A DNA stretch of 64,000 nucleotides, taken from contig NZ_JAJNCT010000005.1 in the NCBI RefSeq assembly GCF_021026195.1, positions 647,231-711,230 of the forward strand. The letters are read 5' to 3'. This DNA comes from Comamonas koreensis. GTDB lineage: Bacteria > Pseudomonadota > Gammaproteobacteria > Burkholderiales > Burkholderiaceae_C. Below are positions 51,861-61,203 of this stretch, piece after piece. A program made the position numbers and the translations under genes. Every line of letters begins with the position of its first letter. The first letter of the stretch is position 1. The notes beneath the pieces are model-generated. The model made no database searches. It was not told where the DNA came from and saw nothing but the letters and a program-made list of their open reading frames with translations.

Positions 51861-52790
51861 TTATTGTCTTTTGGTTTGGTGGGTGAACACGTAGATGCCA
51901 GTCAGTACCAAGGCGGTCCCGCCCACCATAACCGGGGTCAAGCGCTCGCCAAGCAGCCACACCCCCATCAGGATCGTGGACAAGGGCCCGATCATGCCGG
52001 TCTGTGCTACGGTTGCTGCGCCCAGGCGCTCGACTGCCAGCATCACCAGCAACACCGGCACGGCGGTGCACAAGGTGGCGTTGAGGACGGACAGCCAGAT
52101 GACGGCTGAATCCACCTGCGCGGCCTGCAGCGGCCGGGTCAGCAGAAATTGCGCAATGCAGAACAGGCAGGCAAAGCTGGTGGCCAGGCCCACCAGCCGC
52201 AGGGCGCCCAGGCGCTTCACATACTGGGCGCTGTAGACCAGGTAGACGGCATAGCTCACGGCGCTCAGGAACACCAGCGTCGCGCCCCAGCCGACCTGCT
52301 GACCGGCCCCGTGGGTGTACAGTTCCATCCCGAACACCAGCATCACACCGGCGTAGCTGATGGCCAGGCCCAGCAGCTGGCGGCCGCTGGCCACCTTGCG
52401 GTACAGCAGCCAGCCCAGCGCCAGCACCAAGGTGGGGTTGAGGTAGAGGATCAGCCGCTCCAACCCCGCGCTGATATAGCTCAGCCCGGCAAAATCGAGG
52501 TAGCTGGAGAGGTAGTAGCCGCAAAAGCCCAGCGCGATGACGGCGAGCCAGTCACGCAGCGACAGCGCCGGTTTGCCACGCCCAGCCCACCAGGCCATGA
52601 TGACAAACAGCGGCAGCGCAAACAGCATGCGGTACATGATCAAGGTGACCGCATCGACGCCATGGCGGTAGGCCAGTTTGACGATGATGGCCTTGCCACT
52701 GAAGGCGATGGCGCCAACGACGGCGCAGACCATGCCGGCCCGGCGCACGCTGGGCGTGAGCACCGCAGCCGGTGCAACAGAAGCAGACAA
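51861..52790 (-). CDS. EamA/DMT-family transporter (second)
   Basis: A 309-residue membrane protein with ten hydrophobic segments in two EamA halves (GAIAFSGKAIIVKLAYRHGVDAVTLIMYR; LGATLVFLSAVSYAVYLVY-like). The frame begins with TTG at 52790, and GGAGAG lies 7 bases upstream of it, so TTG is probably the true start; the next Met is at residue 20. It follows the DUF3422 gene by 16 bp and is likely co-transcribed with it. Substrate unknown. Confidence 0.9.
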   Translation of the reverse strand: MSASVAPAAVLTPSVRRAGMVCAVVGAIAFSGKAIIVKLAYRHGVDAVTLIMYRMLFALPLFVIMAWWAGRGKPALSLRDWLAVIALGFCGYYLSSYLDFAGLSYISAGLERLILYLNPTLVLALGWLLYRKVASGRQLLGLAISYAGVMLVFGMELYTHGAGQQVGWGATLVFLSAVSYAVYLVYSAQYVKRLGALRLVGLATSFACLFCIAQFLLTRPLQAAQVDSAVIWLSVLNATLCTAVPVLLVMLAVERLGAATVAQTGMIGPLSTILMGVWLLGERLTPVMVGGTALVLTGIYVFTHQTKRQ

Positions 52791-52806
52791 GATAACTCTC
52801 CAACAA

Positions 52807-54114
52807 TCAGTGCTGGTCCGCCGCGCCGTGGAACAAGCGATGGTGCATGCGGCGAATCGACCACCAGACGCCCAAGCCTATCACCGGGATGGCCAGCGCC
52901 GCCGTCGTTTCTGGCGACAGTGGCCACCCCCATTTCTGCAGGCCCTTGGCGAGATAGCTGATGAGGCCGGTGAAGTAGTAGGTGATGGCCGCCACCGACA
53001 GGCCCTCGACGGTGGATTGCATCTTGAGCTGCAGGCCCTGGCGCTCGTTCATCGCCTTGAGCACCGCCTGGCGGCCCTGCTTCTGGCTGATGTCGACCCG
53101 CGTCTGCAGCAGGTTGCTGATGCGCGAGACGCGCTGGGACAGCGCCTCCAGCCGCTGGTGGGCAGACACGCAGGTATTGCGCGCGGGGGTCAGGCGCCGG
53201 TCCATGAAATCGCCGATGGTCTGGTAGCTGCCCAGGCGTGTTTCCTGGATATCGCCCACCCGCTGCTGCACCAGCGCAAAGTAGGCACTGCTGGCCGAAA
53301 AGCGCGAGTGGTGGGCGGCGTACTGGCTCTCCACCTGCGCGGCCAGGCGGGTGAGCTGGTCGAGCAATTGCGGCTCGCTGGCGGCACCGGCGCTGCGGAT
53401 GGCTGAGGACAGCTCGGCCAGTTCGGACTCGGTGCTGGCGAGCTTTTCCATGGTTTCGCGCGCCGCAGGCAGGCCCAGCAAGGCGGCCATGCGGTAGGTC
53501 TCGATCTCGAGCAGGCGCTGCACCAGGCGGCCATTGCGCGCCGCCGACAGGCCCTGGTTCAGCACAAAGAGGCGCGATGCGCCATCCGAGTGGATGGAGA
53601 AATCGGTGTAGATCTGCGCCTTCTGGTCGGAGGCCTTGGATGCCACGAGCTTGTCCTCGTACAGCCAGCGCTGCTCGACCTTTTTCTCGAGCGCGGGCGA
53701 TGCGGGCAGCACCCAGGCGTTCATCGCCAGCAGGCAGCGGCCCGGCAGACCGGCCAGCCATTGGGCGGGCACCAGGTCGCTGGCGGACGGCAGCTCGGCC
53801 TCGTCCAGCGCCTCGGGGCGGATGGGCACCATCCAGGTCCAGGAAACAAACTCGGTGTGCAGCTCCCAGCGCAGGCGGCCATTGCCCAGGTCCAGGCGCA
53901 AGTGGTTGGCCTCGGCATCGGGCACGGGCAGCTGCAGATCGCGCAACAGCTGGTGCAGCCACTGGCGGCTGGCCGCGCGCTCGGCGGCATCGGCCCACAT
54001 CACCGTGCAGAACACGGCGGTGTTGTCGGGCAGGGCTTCAGGGGGGCGGGAATGGACTTCGTTATGCAGCGCACGGCGCAGGTCGTGCTGCTGCAGCAGG
54101 GGCAGGTTTTTCAT
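52807..54114 (-). CDS. DUF3422 family membrane-associated protein
   Basis: A 435-residue protein. The N-terminal part (about 1-180) opens LRRALHNEVHSRPPEAL, the DUF3422 signature; the middle (about 225-345) is a long helical, coiled-coil-like region; two hydrophobic segments follow near residues 375-395 and 405-420. This layout resembles a small membrane-anchored sensor or scaffold of unknown role. The frame is open to 54177; ATG 54114 gives the conserved N-terminus but has no Shine-Dalgarno sequence. Next gene, an EamA transporter, starts 16 bp later. Confidence 0.88.
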   Translation of the reverse strand: MKNLPLLQQHDLRRALHNEVHSRPPEALPDNTAVFCTVMWADAAERAASRQWLHQLLRDLQLPVPDAEANHLRLDLGNGRLRWELHTEFVSWTWMVPIRPEALDEAELPSASDLVPAQWLAGLPGRCLLAMNAWVLPASPALEKKVEQRWLYEDKLVASKASDQKAQIYTDFSIHSDGASRLFVLNQGLSAARNGRLVQRLLEIETYRMAALLGLPAARETMEKLASTESELAELSSAIRSAGAASEPQLLDQLTRLAAQVESQYAAHHSRFSASSAYFALVQQRVGDIQETRLGSYQTIGDFMDRRLTPARNTCVSAHQRLEALSQRVSRISNLLQTRVDISQKQGRQAVLKAMNERQGLQLKMQSTVEGLSVAAITYYFTGLISYLAKGLQKWGWPLSPETTAALAIPVIGLGVWWSIRRMHHRLFHGAADQH

Positions 54115-54248
54115 GAAAGACAAAAAGCGGCAATACGCAGACGGCCAACCGTCGAACTGCTGCAATTGTCGTGCCAAGCCAATACTTGTGCAGGCGTCCG
54201 CTCAAAAGCGGCGCGCCTGCCCCTGCGGGGAATGGGCGCCCTATTGGC

Positions 54249-54899
54249 TTACTGCGGCACCTCAAAGCTCAAGGTAGCGGTATGGCGCACCTCGTCGTAC
54301 TGCTTGTCGCCCAGCTTCACGCTGCCGTTGTTGACCCGGGCCGTAACCTCCATCACATAGAGGCCGGGGAAGGATGGCGTAAAGCTGACAGTGCCATCCT
54401 TGGCGGGGGCCAGCACGCGGCGCCAGCCTTCGCTGGTGTCCACATTCACCTGGCTGGCTGCCACCGGCCGGCCCTTGAACATCAGCTGGTAGGTGTTGCC
54501 CTGGGGCGTTGTCGGCACCAGTTCCAGGTCATGGACGGCCCGGGTCTCGTGGCGGCCAAAGCGGGCCTGGTAGTAGGTCAGCACGCCATCGCTGCCGGCA
54601 CGGGTGGCGGCAAAGCGCTGGTCGGCCGGGGCGCCCTCTTCCTTGGCCAGGACATAGGGGTCGGCCGATGCCGGCACGGTCTTGCCTTCTGCCACTACCT
54701 GGCGCGGTTCGCTCAGTTCGCTGAGTTGTCCTGGCGTCTTGTGCAGCTCGCCCACTTGGGCGCGCGTCTGGCCGTTCTCGGTTTGCAGCCACAGGTAATC
54801 GGCCTGCGCCGGCAAGGCAGCGCCGACGCTGGCGGACACGGCCAAGGCCGCTGCCAGCAGTGGGCGAAACAGGGTGGATGGTGAGGTGGTTTGGCTCAT
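54249..54899 (-). CDS. DUF4198-like periplasmic protein
   Basis: A 216-residue exported protein: signal peptide cleaved near ALPAQA-DY (residue 32), then a beta-rich domain (HDLELVPTTPQGNTYQLMFKGRPVAASQVNV...) resembling DUF4198, found near nickel or siderophore uptake genes. A perfect AGGAGG lies upstream of the ATG. It lies 288 bp downstream of the TonB-dependent receptor on the same strand and may assist metal or siderophore handling in the periplasm. That role is inferred from position. Confidence 0.85.
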   Translation of the reverse strand: MSQTTSPSTLFRPLLAAALAVSASVGAALPAQADYLWLQTENGQTRAQVGELHKTPGQLSELSEPRQVVAEGKTVPASADPYVLAKEEGAPADQRFAATRAGSDGVLTYYQARFGRHETRAVHDLELVPTTPQGNTYQLMFKGRPVAASQVNVDTSEGWRRVLAPAKDGTVSFTPSFPGLYVMEVTARVNNGSVKLGDKQYDEVRHTATLSFEVPQ

Positions 54900-55186
54900 G
54901 GGTGCCTCCTAAGGGGTTGGATGGGATAGCTGGCGGGTTCCCCTGGGGTGTGCCGTGCGCAGCGGATGCACATCTGATGGGCGGGGGAATAGCTGGCGCT
55001 GGGGGGGCCATTGCGATCCACTGCTGGCAGGCCCCGGTGCACGAGGCGATGGGCCCGGCCCTGCAGGGCCCGCCCCTCTCGCTTGCGGATCGCAGCCTAA
55101 CCCAGTTTGCGCAATGCAAAAGCCAAAACTGCTGTTTTTGGACAAGGCCGGGTTGTGCAGATGCGGGCGGGGCGGCCCTGTGTCAA

Positions 55187-57610
55187 TCACAGCTTGGGCG
55201 TGTACTTCAGGGTCAGCATGGCATTGCGCGGATCGCCATAGGTGCCGCCGGTGTAGCCGACAAAGCCCGGCAGGATGTAATGCTTGTCAAACACGTTGTT
55301 CACGTTGAGGGCGACGCTGACCTCGGGCGTTGCCTGGTAGGCCAGACGCAGGCTGGTGATGGTGTTGCCCGCCACCTTGAAGGAGCGGTCATAGCTCAAG
55401 GTATGGCTTTGCGCGACGACGCCAGCGCCCACACTCAGCCGGTTCCAATCGCCAGGCAGCTGGTAGGACAGCCAGGCGCGCAGCATGTGCTTGGGCGTCC
55501 AGGTGCTGAAGACCTGGCCCTGGTTGGCCGGGTCGTTCAGGAACTTGCTGGTGTTGAAGGTGTAGCCCACCATGGCTTGCAGGTCGCGCGCCACTTCGCC
55601 GCTGACTTCGGCCTCTACGCCCTGGCTGCGCACCTTGCCGGCCGAGGTGGAGCAGTACCAGCCGTCGCAGGCATAGCCGGAGGCCAGGTCGTTGACGGCG
55701 CGGTTCTTGTGGTCGTAGCGGAACAACGCCAGCGAAGTGTTGAGCTTGCCGTTCATCAGCGCGCCCTTGATGCCCAATTCATAGTTGGTGCCGGTGATCG
55801 GATCGAGCACCTTGCCATCGACAGTGCGCTCGGACTGGGGCTCGAACACGCTGGTATAGCTGCCGTACAGCGACCACTCCGGGGTGAGTGCATACACCAG
55901 GCCCGCATAGGGCGTGATCTCACCGGAGGTGGTGGTGAGCTGGCGCTCGTCGTTGAGCGCATTGGTGTAGAGCGAGTCGTACCAGCTGGAGCGAGCGCCC
56001 ACAATCGCCGTGAGCGGCTCGGTCAGGCGGGTGCGCAGGCTGCCGTAGATGCCTTTTTGCCGCACATCGTAGGCAGACTTCCACTGCCGGCCACCGGCGG
56101 CCAGCAGGCTGGCCAGGCTGGGCTCGGGCCGGTGGTGGTCGATGTTGAAAATATCGGCCCCGGCCGTGAAGGTGCGGGCATAGACATCGTCGGAGCGGTA
56201 TTTGGAATAGTTGGCGCCCACTGTCACATCGTGGCGCAAGCCCGCCAGCTCAAAGCGGCCGTTGATGAAGGCATCGAAGGCGACCTTCTTCAGGTCGAAA
56301 TCGGTGTACCAGTCGTCATAGGTCACATCACCACCACCGGCTGCCACCGTGCCGGTCATGCGCTGGTGCAAGGAGGCGTTTTGCTCGCGCATCTGCAGCG
56401 CCGAGACCTTGAGCTTCCAGTCGTTGTTGATGCGGTGGTTCAGGTCGGCATAGACCGTCGTCTGCTTCACGTTCGAGCGGTTCCAGTCGGAGCCGGTGAA
56501 GGTGGAGCGTGGCAGGTCGGGCATGCTGCCATCGGCATACAGCGGCAGGCCCATGATGAAGGGGCGGCCCTTGCTGTCGAGCTGGCTCACGCCAAAGCCG
56601 ACCGTGGTGTCGGGGCTGATGTCGTAATCCAAGGCGGCGTAGAGCGAGCGTGTGCGCTCATTCACATAGTCGACAAAGGAGTGGCCACGCGACTCGTCCA
56701 CCACCAGGCGGCCACGCAGGCTGCCCTCGTCGTTCAGCGGGCCACCGGCATCGAGCTGCAGGCCGTAGCGGTCCCAGGAGCCAGCGCGGGCGGTCACGGT
56801 GACGGTCGTCTCCCGCTGGCCGCGCTTGCGCACCAGATTGACGGCACCACCGGGACTGCCCGTGCCCTGCAGCAGCCCCGAGGCGCCACGCAGCACTTCC
56901 AGCCGGTCGTAAAACACCATGCCCTCGGTCCCCCAGTTGCCCAGCGAGTAATGGTTGCGCGGAATCGCCACGCCGTCGTACTGCCAGGCATCGATCTGGA
57001 AACCACGCGAGGCCAGCACCATGCCCTGGCCCACGCCCTGCAGCCCCATCGTGCCGGTCACCTTGTTCATCGCATCGCGCAAGTCGCTCACGCCCTGCTC
57101 GTCGAGCTGCTTGCGCGTCATCACGCTGATGGACTGCGGAATGTCCTTGAGCGACTGGTCGCCCTTGTTGAGGCTGACGGCCGAGGCCGCGAGCGAGCCC
57201 GTGCCTTCGCTGGTCGCGTTGCGCTCGCCTTGCGCGGTGACCGTCACCGTCGGCAAGGTGCTGGTGTCGGATGCCCCAGGCGTTGCCTTGATGACCATGG
57301 CCTCGCCCTGGCGCACTGCGATGAGGCCGCTGCCGGCCAGCAGACGGTCCGCTGCCTGCTGCGGGGTGAGCGTGCCGGAGACGGCGGGCGCCGTCTTGCC
57401 CTCTACCAAGGCCGGCGCAAAGCCGATGGACACGCCCGTGGCTGCGGACAGCGCCTGCAGCGCCGCGCCCAGCGGCTGGGCCGCAATCGACAGGCTGCTG
57501 GCCTGGTTAGCTGGGTTGGACGGTGTGGCGGATTGGGCATGTGCCGCCAGCGGCATCGCCAGCACCAGCGCTGCTGCCAGCGCCAGCGGTGCGGGGTGGA
57601 AGCGGGCCAT
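55187..57610 (-). CDS. TonB-dependent siderophore receptor with N-terminal signalling domain
   Basis: An outer-membrane receptor of about 807 aa. Order: signal peptide (MARFHPAPLALAAAL..., cleaved at AHA-Q), STN signalling domain (about 35-105, SIAAQPLGAALQALSAATG), TonB-box-like TVTVTA, plug (DIPQSISVMTRKQL) and beta-barrel. The STN domain contacts a FecR-type protein, here encoded just upstream (57818-58945). The frame is open to 57790; ATG 57610 gives a clean signal peptide, but an ATG near 57676 is possible. It should bind a ferric siderophore. A Fur-like site lies 80 bases upstream. Confidence 0.93.
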   Translation of the reverse strand: MARFHPAPLALAAALVLAMPLAAHAQSATPSNPANQASSLSIAAQPLGAALQALSAATGVSIGFAPALVEGKTAPAVSGTLTPQQAADRLLAGSGLIAVRQGEAMVIKATPGASDTSTLPTVTVTAQGERNATSEGTGSLAASAVSLNKGDQSLKDIPQSISVMTRKQLDEQGVSDLRDAMNKVTGTMGLQGVGQGMVLASRGFQIDAWQYDGVAIPRNHYSLGNWGTEGMVFYDRLEVLRGASGLLQGTGSPGGAVNLVRKRGQRETTVTVTARAGSWDRYGLQLDAGGPLNDEGSLRGRLVVDESRGHSFVDYVNERTRSLYAALDYDISPDTTVGFGVSQLDSKGRPFIMGLPLYADGSMPDLPRSTFTGSDWNRSNVKQTTVYADLNHRINNDWKLKVSALQMREQNASLHQRMTGTVAAGGGDVTYDDWYTDFDLKKVAFDAFINGRFELAGLRHDVTVGANYSKYRSDDVYARTFTAGADIFNIDHHRPEPSLASLLAAGGRQWKSAYDVRQKGIYGSLRTRLTEPLTAIVGARSSWYDSLYTNALNDERQLTTTSGEITPYAGLVYALTPEWSLYGSYTSVFEPQSERTVDGKVLDPITGTNYELGIKGALMNGKLNTSLALFRYDHKNRAVNDLASGYACDGWYCSTSAGKVRSQGVEAEVSGEVARDLQAMVGYTFNTSKFLNDPANQGQVFSTWTPKHMLRAWLSYQLPGDWNRLSVGAGVVAQSHTLSYDRSFKVAGNTITSLRLAYQATPEVSVALNVNNVFDKHYILPGFVGYTGGTYGDPRNAMLTLKYTPKL

Positions 57611-57687
57611 GGTGGATACCGAGGAGCTGCGCGAAGGCGTGCAAGAAGCGAGGGAAAAACAGGTGAAGGACATGGTCAGGCAATGCA

Positions 57688-57707
57688 GTAAATAAATCTC
57701 ATTACCT
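57688..57707. promoter_or_regulatory. Fur-box-like site before the siderophore receptor gene
   Basis: On the minus strand GGTAATGAGATTTATTT, sharing TAATGAGA-N-TTATT with the site at 59570. Position and similarity suggest iron-dependent repression by Fur. Confidence 0.5.
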
Positions 57708-57817
57708 TCTATGACGCACCGGGTTCGCAGAACTGCACCCCGCTTTTGGCATTTTTTGGAATTATTTTTTCCAGGCAGGCTGTGCAACACCCTCGCCCAA
57801 GCCCGAGTTCAGCCTGC

Positions 57818-58945
57818 CTAATGTCTGGCCACGATCTCAGCCCGGCCCCCAGCGCTGGGCACCAGGCGCACCGGCAGCACCAGGGTCAGCATATGGGCGA
57901 ACTCGGCTGGCTTGGCCGTCGCGTAGCTGCCGCCAATCGGCAGAGCGGCCACAGCAGGGTCGCGCACCACCAGGCCGGTGGGGCCGTAGCGCTCCATCTC
58001 CTGCAAGGCCAGGGCGAGGGGGGTGTGGTCAAAGCGCAGCAAGCCCTTGCGCCACAGGCCCACGCTGTCGGGGGGCACGCTGCCCACGGGCGCCAGTTCG
58101 CCATCGGCTGCCACCTGGGTGCTCTGGCCAGCGGTCAGCAGCAGTGCGCTGGCAGGGGTCTGCGTTGCTGCCACGCGCACCCGCCCTTCCTGCACCTCCA
58201 CCCGCACCTGGCCGGCATCGATGCCATCCTGGCGGTAGCGCAACGCAAAGCGCGTGCCCACCACGGCGACGCGGGCCGGGCCGGCCTGCACCTCAAAAGG
58301 CTTGCTGGCATCGGGGGCGACACTGAACATGGCCTGGCCATGCGCCAGCTGCACCTCGCGCCGGTGGCGGTACAGGTGCACCTGGGCATCGGTGTCGGCA
58401 TCGAGCTCCAGGGTCGAGCCATCGGGCAGCTGCAGGCTTTGGCGCTGGCCGCGCTCGACGACATAGTGCGCGCTGTAGACCGGCTGCATCCACTGGTGCC
58501 AGCCCAGGCCCAGCGCCATCAGCAGCACGGCACAGAAGGCCAGGCCACGCGGGCCGGGCAGCAGGGCCTGCAGCCAGGGCCGGGGGCGCGCTGGCGTCGG
58601 TTGGGCGGGAGCGGGTTGGGGCGATGCGGCAGCAGCAGCCGGCTGGCTTGCCGCTTGGCTGGCGCGCCACTGGGCCACCGCGTCTGCAGGCAGCGCGCGC
58701 AAACGGGCAACGCCGGTATCCATGCGGGCAAAGGCTTCGGCGTGCTCGGCGCTGGCCTGCAGCCACTGCGCCAGTTCCGCCTGCTCGCCCGCGTCCAGGC
58801 CCTGCTCCTGGCGCGTATGCCATTGCGCGGCCTGCAGCTCCACAGCATCCTGCTCGCCAAAAAAGGCCTGCAGCGCGCGCGCCTCCGCCGCCTCGTCAAA
58901 AGGCGGGGCGGATGCTTGGGCGGGCGAGGTGGACAAACGGCTCAT
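57818..58945 (-). CDS. FecR-type anti-sigma/sigma regulator
   Basis: A 375-residue single-pass inner-membrane protein: cytoplasmic N-terminal region (DUF4880-like, QAAQWHTRQEQGLDAGEQAELAQWLQ), one membrane segment (about 132-150), then the periplasmic FecR domain (about 165-265, YVVERGQRQSLQLPDGSTLELDADT) and a C-terminal STN-like part that meets the receptor's STN domain. It relays siderophore binding to the FecI-type sigma factor, whose gene ends 60 bp upstream. Confidence 0.93.
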   Translation of the reverse strand: MSRLSTSPAQASAPPFDEAAEARALQAFFGEQDAVELQAAQWHTRQEQGLDAGEQAELAQWLQASAEHAEAFARMDTGVARLRALPADAVAQWRASQAASQPAAAAASPQPAPAQPTPARPRPWLQALLPGPRGLAFCAVLLMALGLGWHQWMQPVYSAHYVVERGQRQSLQLPDGSTLELDADTDAQVHLYRHRREVQLAHGQAMFSVAPDASKPFEVQAGPARVAVVGTRFALRYRQDGIDAGQVRVEVQEGRVRVAATQTPASALLLTAGQSTQVAADGELAPVGSVPPDSVGLWRKGLLRFDHTPLALALQEMERYGPTGLVVRDPAVAALPIGGSYATAKPAEFAHMLTLVLPVRLVPSAGGRAEIVARH

Positions 58946-59005
58946 CTCAAAGCTATAGACGCATGGGCGCGGAAAAACTGCAGGTCGGCCCCGCGTTGGA
59001 TGGGA

Positions 59006-59521
59006 TCAATCACCATGGTCCAGCTCCTGTTTGCGGGCCGCGCAGGCGATCTTGCCACGGCTGATGTACTGGTTGACCATGCTGATCGAGACACCCATGC
59101 GTTCTGCAATCTGCTGGTTGGACAGCTCGTCGAACAGGTACATGCAAAAGGCCTCGCGGCAGCGGGGTGGCAGGGCCTCGATGGTGGCCAGGTAAGCCTG
59201 CACGGTTTGCGACGAGGCATAGGCCGCCTCGGGCTGCAGGCGCTGGGGGCTGGCGGGTTGCTGGGTTTCATCGAGCGCGTCGATGTCCTCGTGCTGGCGC
59301 AACTGGGCGCGCCGGTCCAGGTCGATCTTGGCATTCAAGGCCACCTGCTTGAGCAAGGCGGCCGGCTGGTCGATCACCTTGCCGGCGCGCTGCATGCCGA
59401 GCACGCGCGCATAGCTCTCCTGCGCCAGGTCGGCCGCAGTGTCGCGGTCTCGAACCTTGCGCAGACAGAAGTTCAGCAGTTCTCGGTAATAGCGCTCAAG
59501 CACGGACGGGCAACGCCCCAT
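59006..59521 (-). CDS. FecI-type ECF sigma factor
   Basis: A 171-residue ECF sigma factor of the iron-starvation class. Region 2 (LNFCLRKVRDRDTAADLAQESYARVLG, about 16-42) and region 4 (IEALPPRCREAFCMYLFDELSNQQIAERMGVSISMVNQYISRG) are intact. It should transcribe the receptor gene when signalled through FecR. A Fur-like site lies 50-68 bases upstream of the ATG, consistent with iron control. The ATG at 59521 has no strong ribosome-binding site. Confidence 0.93.
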   Translation of the reverse strand: MGRCPSVLERYYRELLNFCLRKVRDRDTAADLAQESYARVLGMQRAGKVIDQPAALLKQVALNAKIDLDRRAQLRQHEDIDALDETQQPASPQRLQPEAAYASSQTVQAYLATIEALPPRCREAFCMYLFDELSNQQIAERMGVSISMVNQYISRGKIACAARKQELDHGD

Positions 59522-59569
59522 GGAAAGCCAGGGTCTCCATCGGCGGTCCAGCTTTCGCGCCTCAGATGG

Positions 59570-59588
59570 GAATAACTCTCATTATCAC
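59570..59588. promoter_or_regulatory. Fur-box-like site before the FecI-type sigma gene
   Basis: On the minus strand GTGATAATGAGAGTTATTC, close to the Fur consensus (GATAATGATAATCATTATC). It lies just upstream of the sigma gene and shares TAATGAGA-N-TTATT with the site before the receptor. Confidence 0.65.
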
Positions 59589-59620
59589 CGATAAGCCACA
59601 GCCCTCCTGGGCCGCAGAAA

Positions 59621-59650
59621 TAGAAAAAGGCATCCGAAGATGCCTTTTCC
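59621..59650 (-). terminator. Rho-independent terminator of tctBA
   Basis: A 10-bp stem (59625-59634 with 59639-59648) around a UUCG-type loop on the minus strand, followed by TTCTATTTC. It ends the tctBA unit before the Fur-controlled genes. Confidence 0.85.
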
Positions 59651-59674
59651 ATGGTGCAGCAGGGCTGCGGGCGA

Positions 59675-61189
59675 TCAGTCTTCTTCGACGAAGGCTTCTT
59701 CGCGCTTCTTGCTCACCGCTGGCAAGCAGACCACCACCAGCAGGATGGCAGCTGCAATCAGCAGGCCGGCAGAGATTGGACGGGTGACAAACACCGACCA
59801 GTCACCACGCGAGAGCAGCAGCGCACGGCGCAGGTTTTCTTCCATCATCGGGCCCAGGATGAAGCCCAGCAGCAACGGAGCAGGTTCCGTACCCAGCTTG
59901 TGGAACACATAGCCCACGAAACCGAAGATACCGACCATCCACACGTCCCAGCTGTTGTTGTTGGTACCGTACACACCGACAGCGCAGAACAGCACGATCG
60001 ATGGGAACAGCCAGCGGTAAGGCACGGTCAGCAGCTTGATCCAGACGCCGATCAGCGGCAGGTTCAGGATGATCAGCATCAGGTTACCGATCCACATCGA
60101 GGCAATCAGACCCCAGAACAGCTCTGGGTTGCTGGTCATCACCTGGGGACCAGGCTGGATGTTGTGGATGGTCATCGCGCCCACCATCAGTGCCATCACG
60201 GCGTTGGGTGGAATACCCAGGGTCAGCAGTGGAATGAACGAGGTCTGCGAGCCGGCGTTGTTGGCCGATTCAGGCGAGCACACGCCACGGATATTGCCTT
60301 GGCCGAAAGGAACTTCGCCGGGACGCAGCTTGGTCTTCTTCTCGATCGTGTAGGCCGCGAAAGCCGACAGCATCGCACCGCCACCAGGCAGGATACCCAG
60401 GGCCGAACCCAGAGCGGTACCACGCAGCATCGCGGGGAACATCAGCTTGAAGTCTTCCTTGGTGGGCATCAGGCCGGTCACCTTGGCAGCAAACACTTCG
60501 CGCTCATCGTCAGGCTTGGACAGGTTGGCGATGATTTCACCGTAGCCGAACACACCCATGGCGATCACGACGAAGTCGATACCGTCGGTCAGCTCAGGAA
60601 TGTCGAAGGAGTAACGGGCCACGCCGGAGTTCACGTCGGTACCCACCAGGCCCAGCAGCAGACCCAGCACAATCATGCCCACGGCCTTGAGCAGCGAGCC
60701 CGAAGCCAGCACCACGGCGCCAATCAGGCCCAGGGTCATCAGCGAGAAGTACTCGGCAGGACCGAACATGAAGGCCACTTCGGTCAGCGGAGGTGCGAAG
60801 GCAGCCAGAATCACGGTGCCCACGCAGCCGGCGAAGAACGAGCCAATGCCCGCTGCCGCCAATGCCGGACCAGCGCGTCCCTTGCGGGCCATCTGGTAGC
60901 CGTCAATCACGGTCACGACCGATGATGACTCTCCCGGCAGATTCACCAGGATCGCCGTAGTGGAGCCGCCGTACTGGGCGCCGTAGTAGATACCGGCCAA
61001 CATGATCAGCGCAGCCACGGGTGGCAGCGCGTAGGTGGCAGGCAGCAGCATCGCGATGGTGGCCACAGGGCCGATACCAGGCAAGACGCCGATCAGGGTA
61101 CCCAATAGACAGCCGACAAAGCAGTAAATCAGGTTTTGAAAGGTAAAGGCAACACCGAAACCGGTGGCCAGGTTGTCAAACAATTCCAT
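59675..61189 (-). CDS. tctA: Tripartite tricarboxylate transporter, large permease subunit
   Basis: A 504-residue integral membrane protein with about twelve segments. The signature GxLLGxLPGxGP is present as GTLIGVLPGIGPVATIAML, followed by GIYYGAQYGGSTTAILVNLPGESSSVVT; the second pore motif is SALGILPGGGAMLSAFAAY. It forms the Na+- or H+-driven channel for a carboxylate delivered by a periplasmic TctC/Bug protein, not found here. It starts 14 bp after tctB. Confidence 0.96.
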   Translation of the reverse strand: MELFDNLATGFGVAFTFQNLIYCFVGCLLGTLIGVLPGIGPVATIAMLLPATYALPPVAALIMLAGIYYGAQYGGSTTAILVNLPGESSSVVTVIDGYQMARKGRAGPALAAAGIGSFFAGCVGTVILAAFAPPLTEVAFMFGPAEYFSLMTLGLIGAVVLASGSLLKAVGMIVLGLLLGLVGTDVNSGVARYSFDIPELTDGIDFVVIAMGVFGYGEIIANLSKPDDEREVFAAKVTGLMPTKEDFKLMFPAMLRGTALGSALGILPGGGAMLSAFAAYTIEKKTKLRPGEVPFGQGNIRGVCSPESANNAGSQTSFIPLLTLGIPPNAVMALMVGAMTIHNIQPGPQVMTSNPELFWGLIASMWIGNLMLIILNLPLIGVWIKLLTVPYRWLFPSIVLFCAVGVYGTNNNSWDVWMVGIFGFVGYVFHKLGTEPAPLLLGFILGPMMEENLRRALLLSRGDWSVFVTRPISAGLLIAAAILLVVVCLPAVSKKREEAFVEED

Positions 61190-61203
61190 GGTCCTGGCCC
61201 CTC

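Noticed and set aside
54860..57691. 943-codon plus-strand open frame opposite the siderophore receptor gene
   Set aside because: Antisense shadow of the receptor gene; the minus strand has STN, plug and barrel motifs, the plus strand none.
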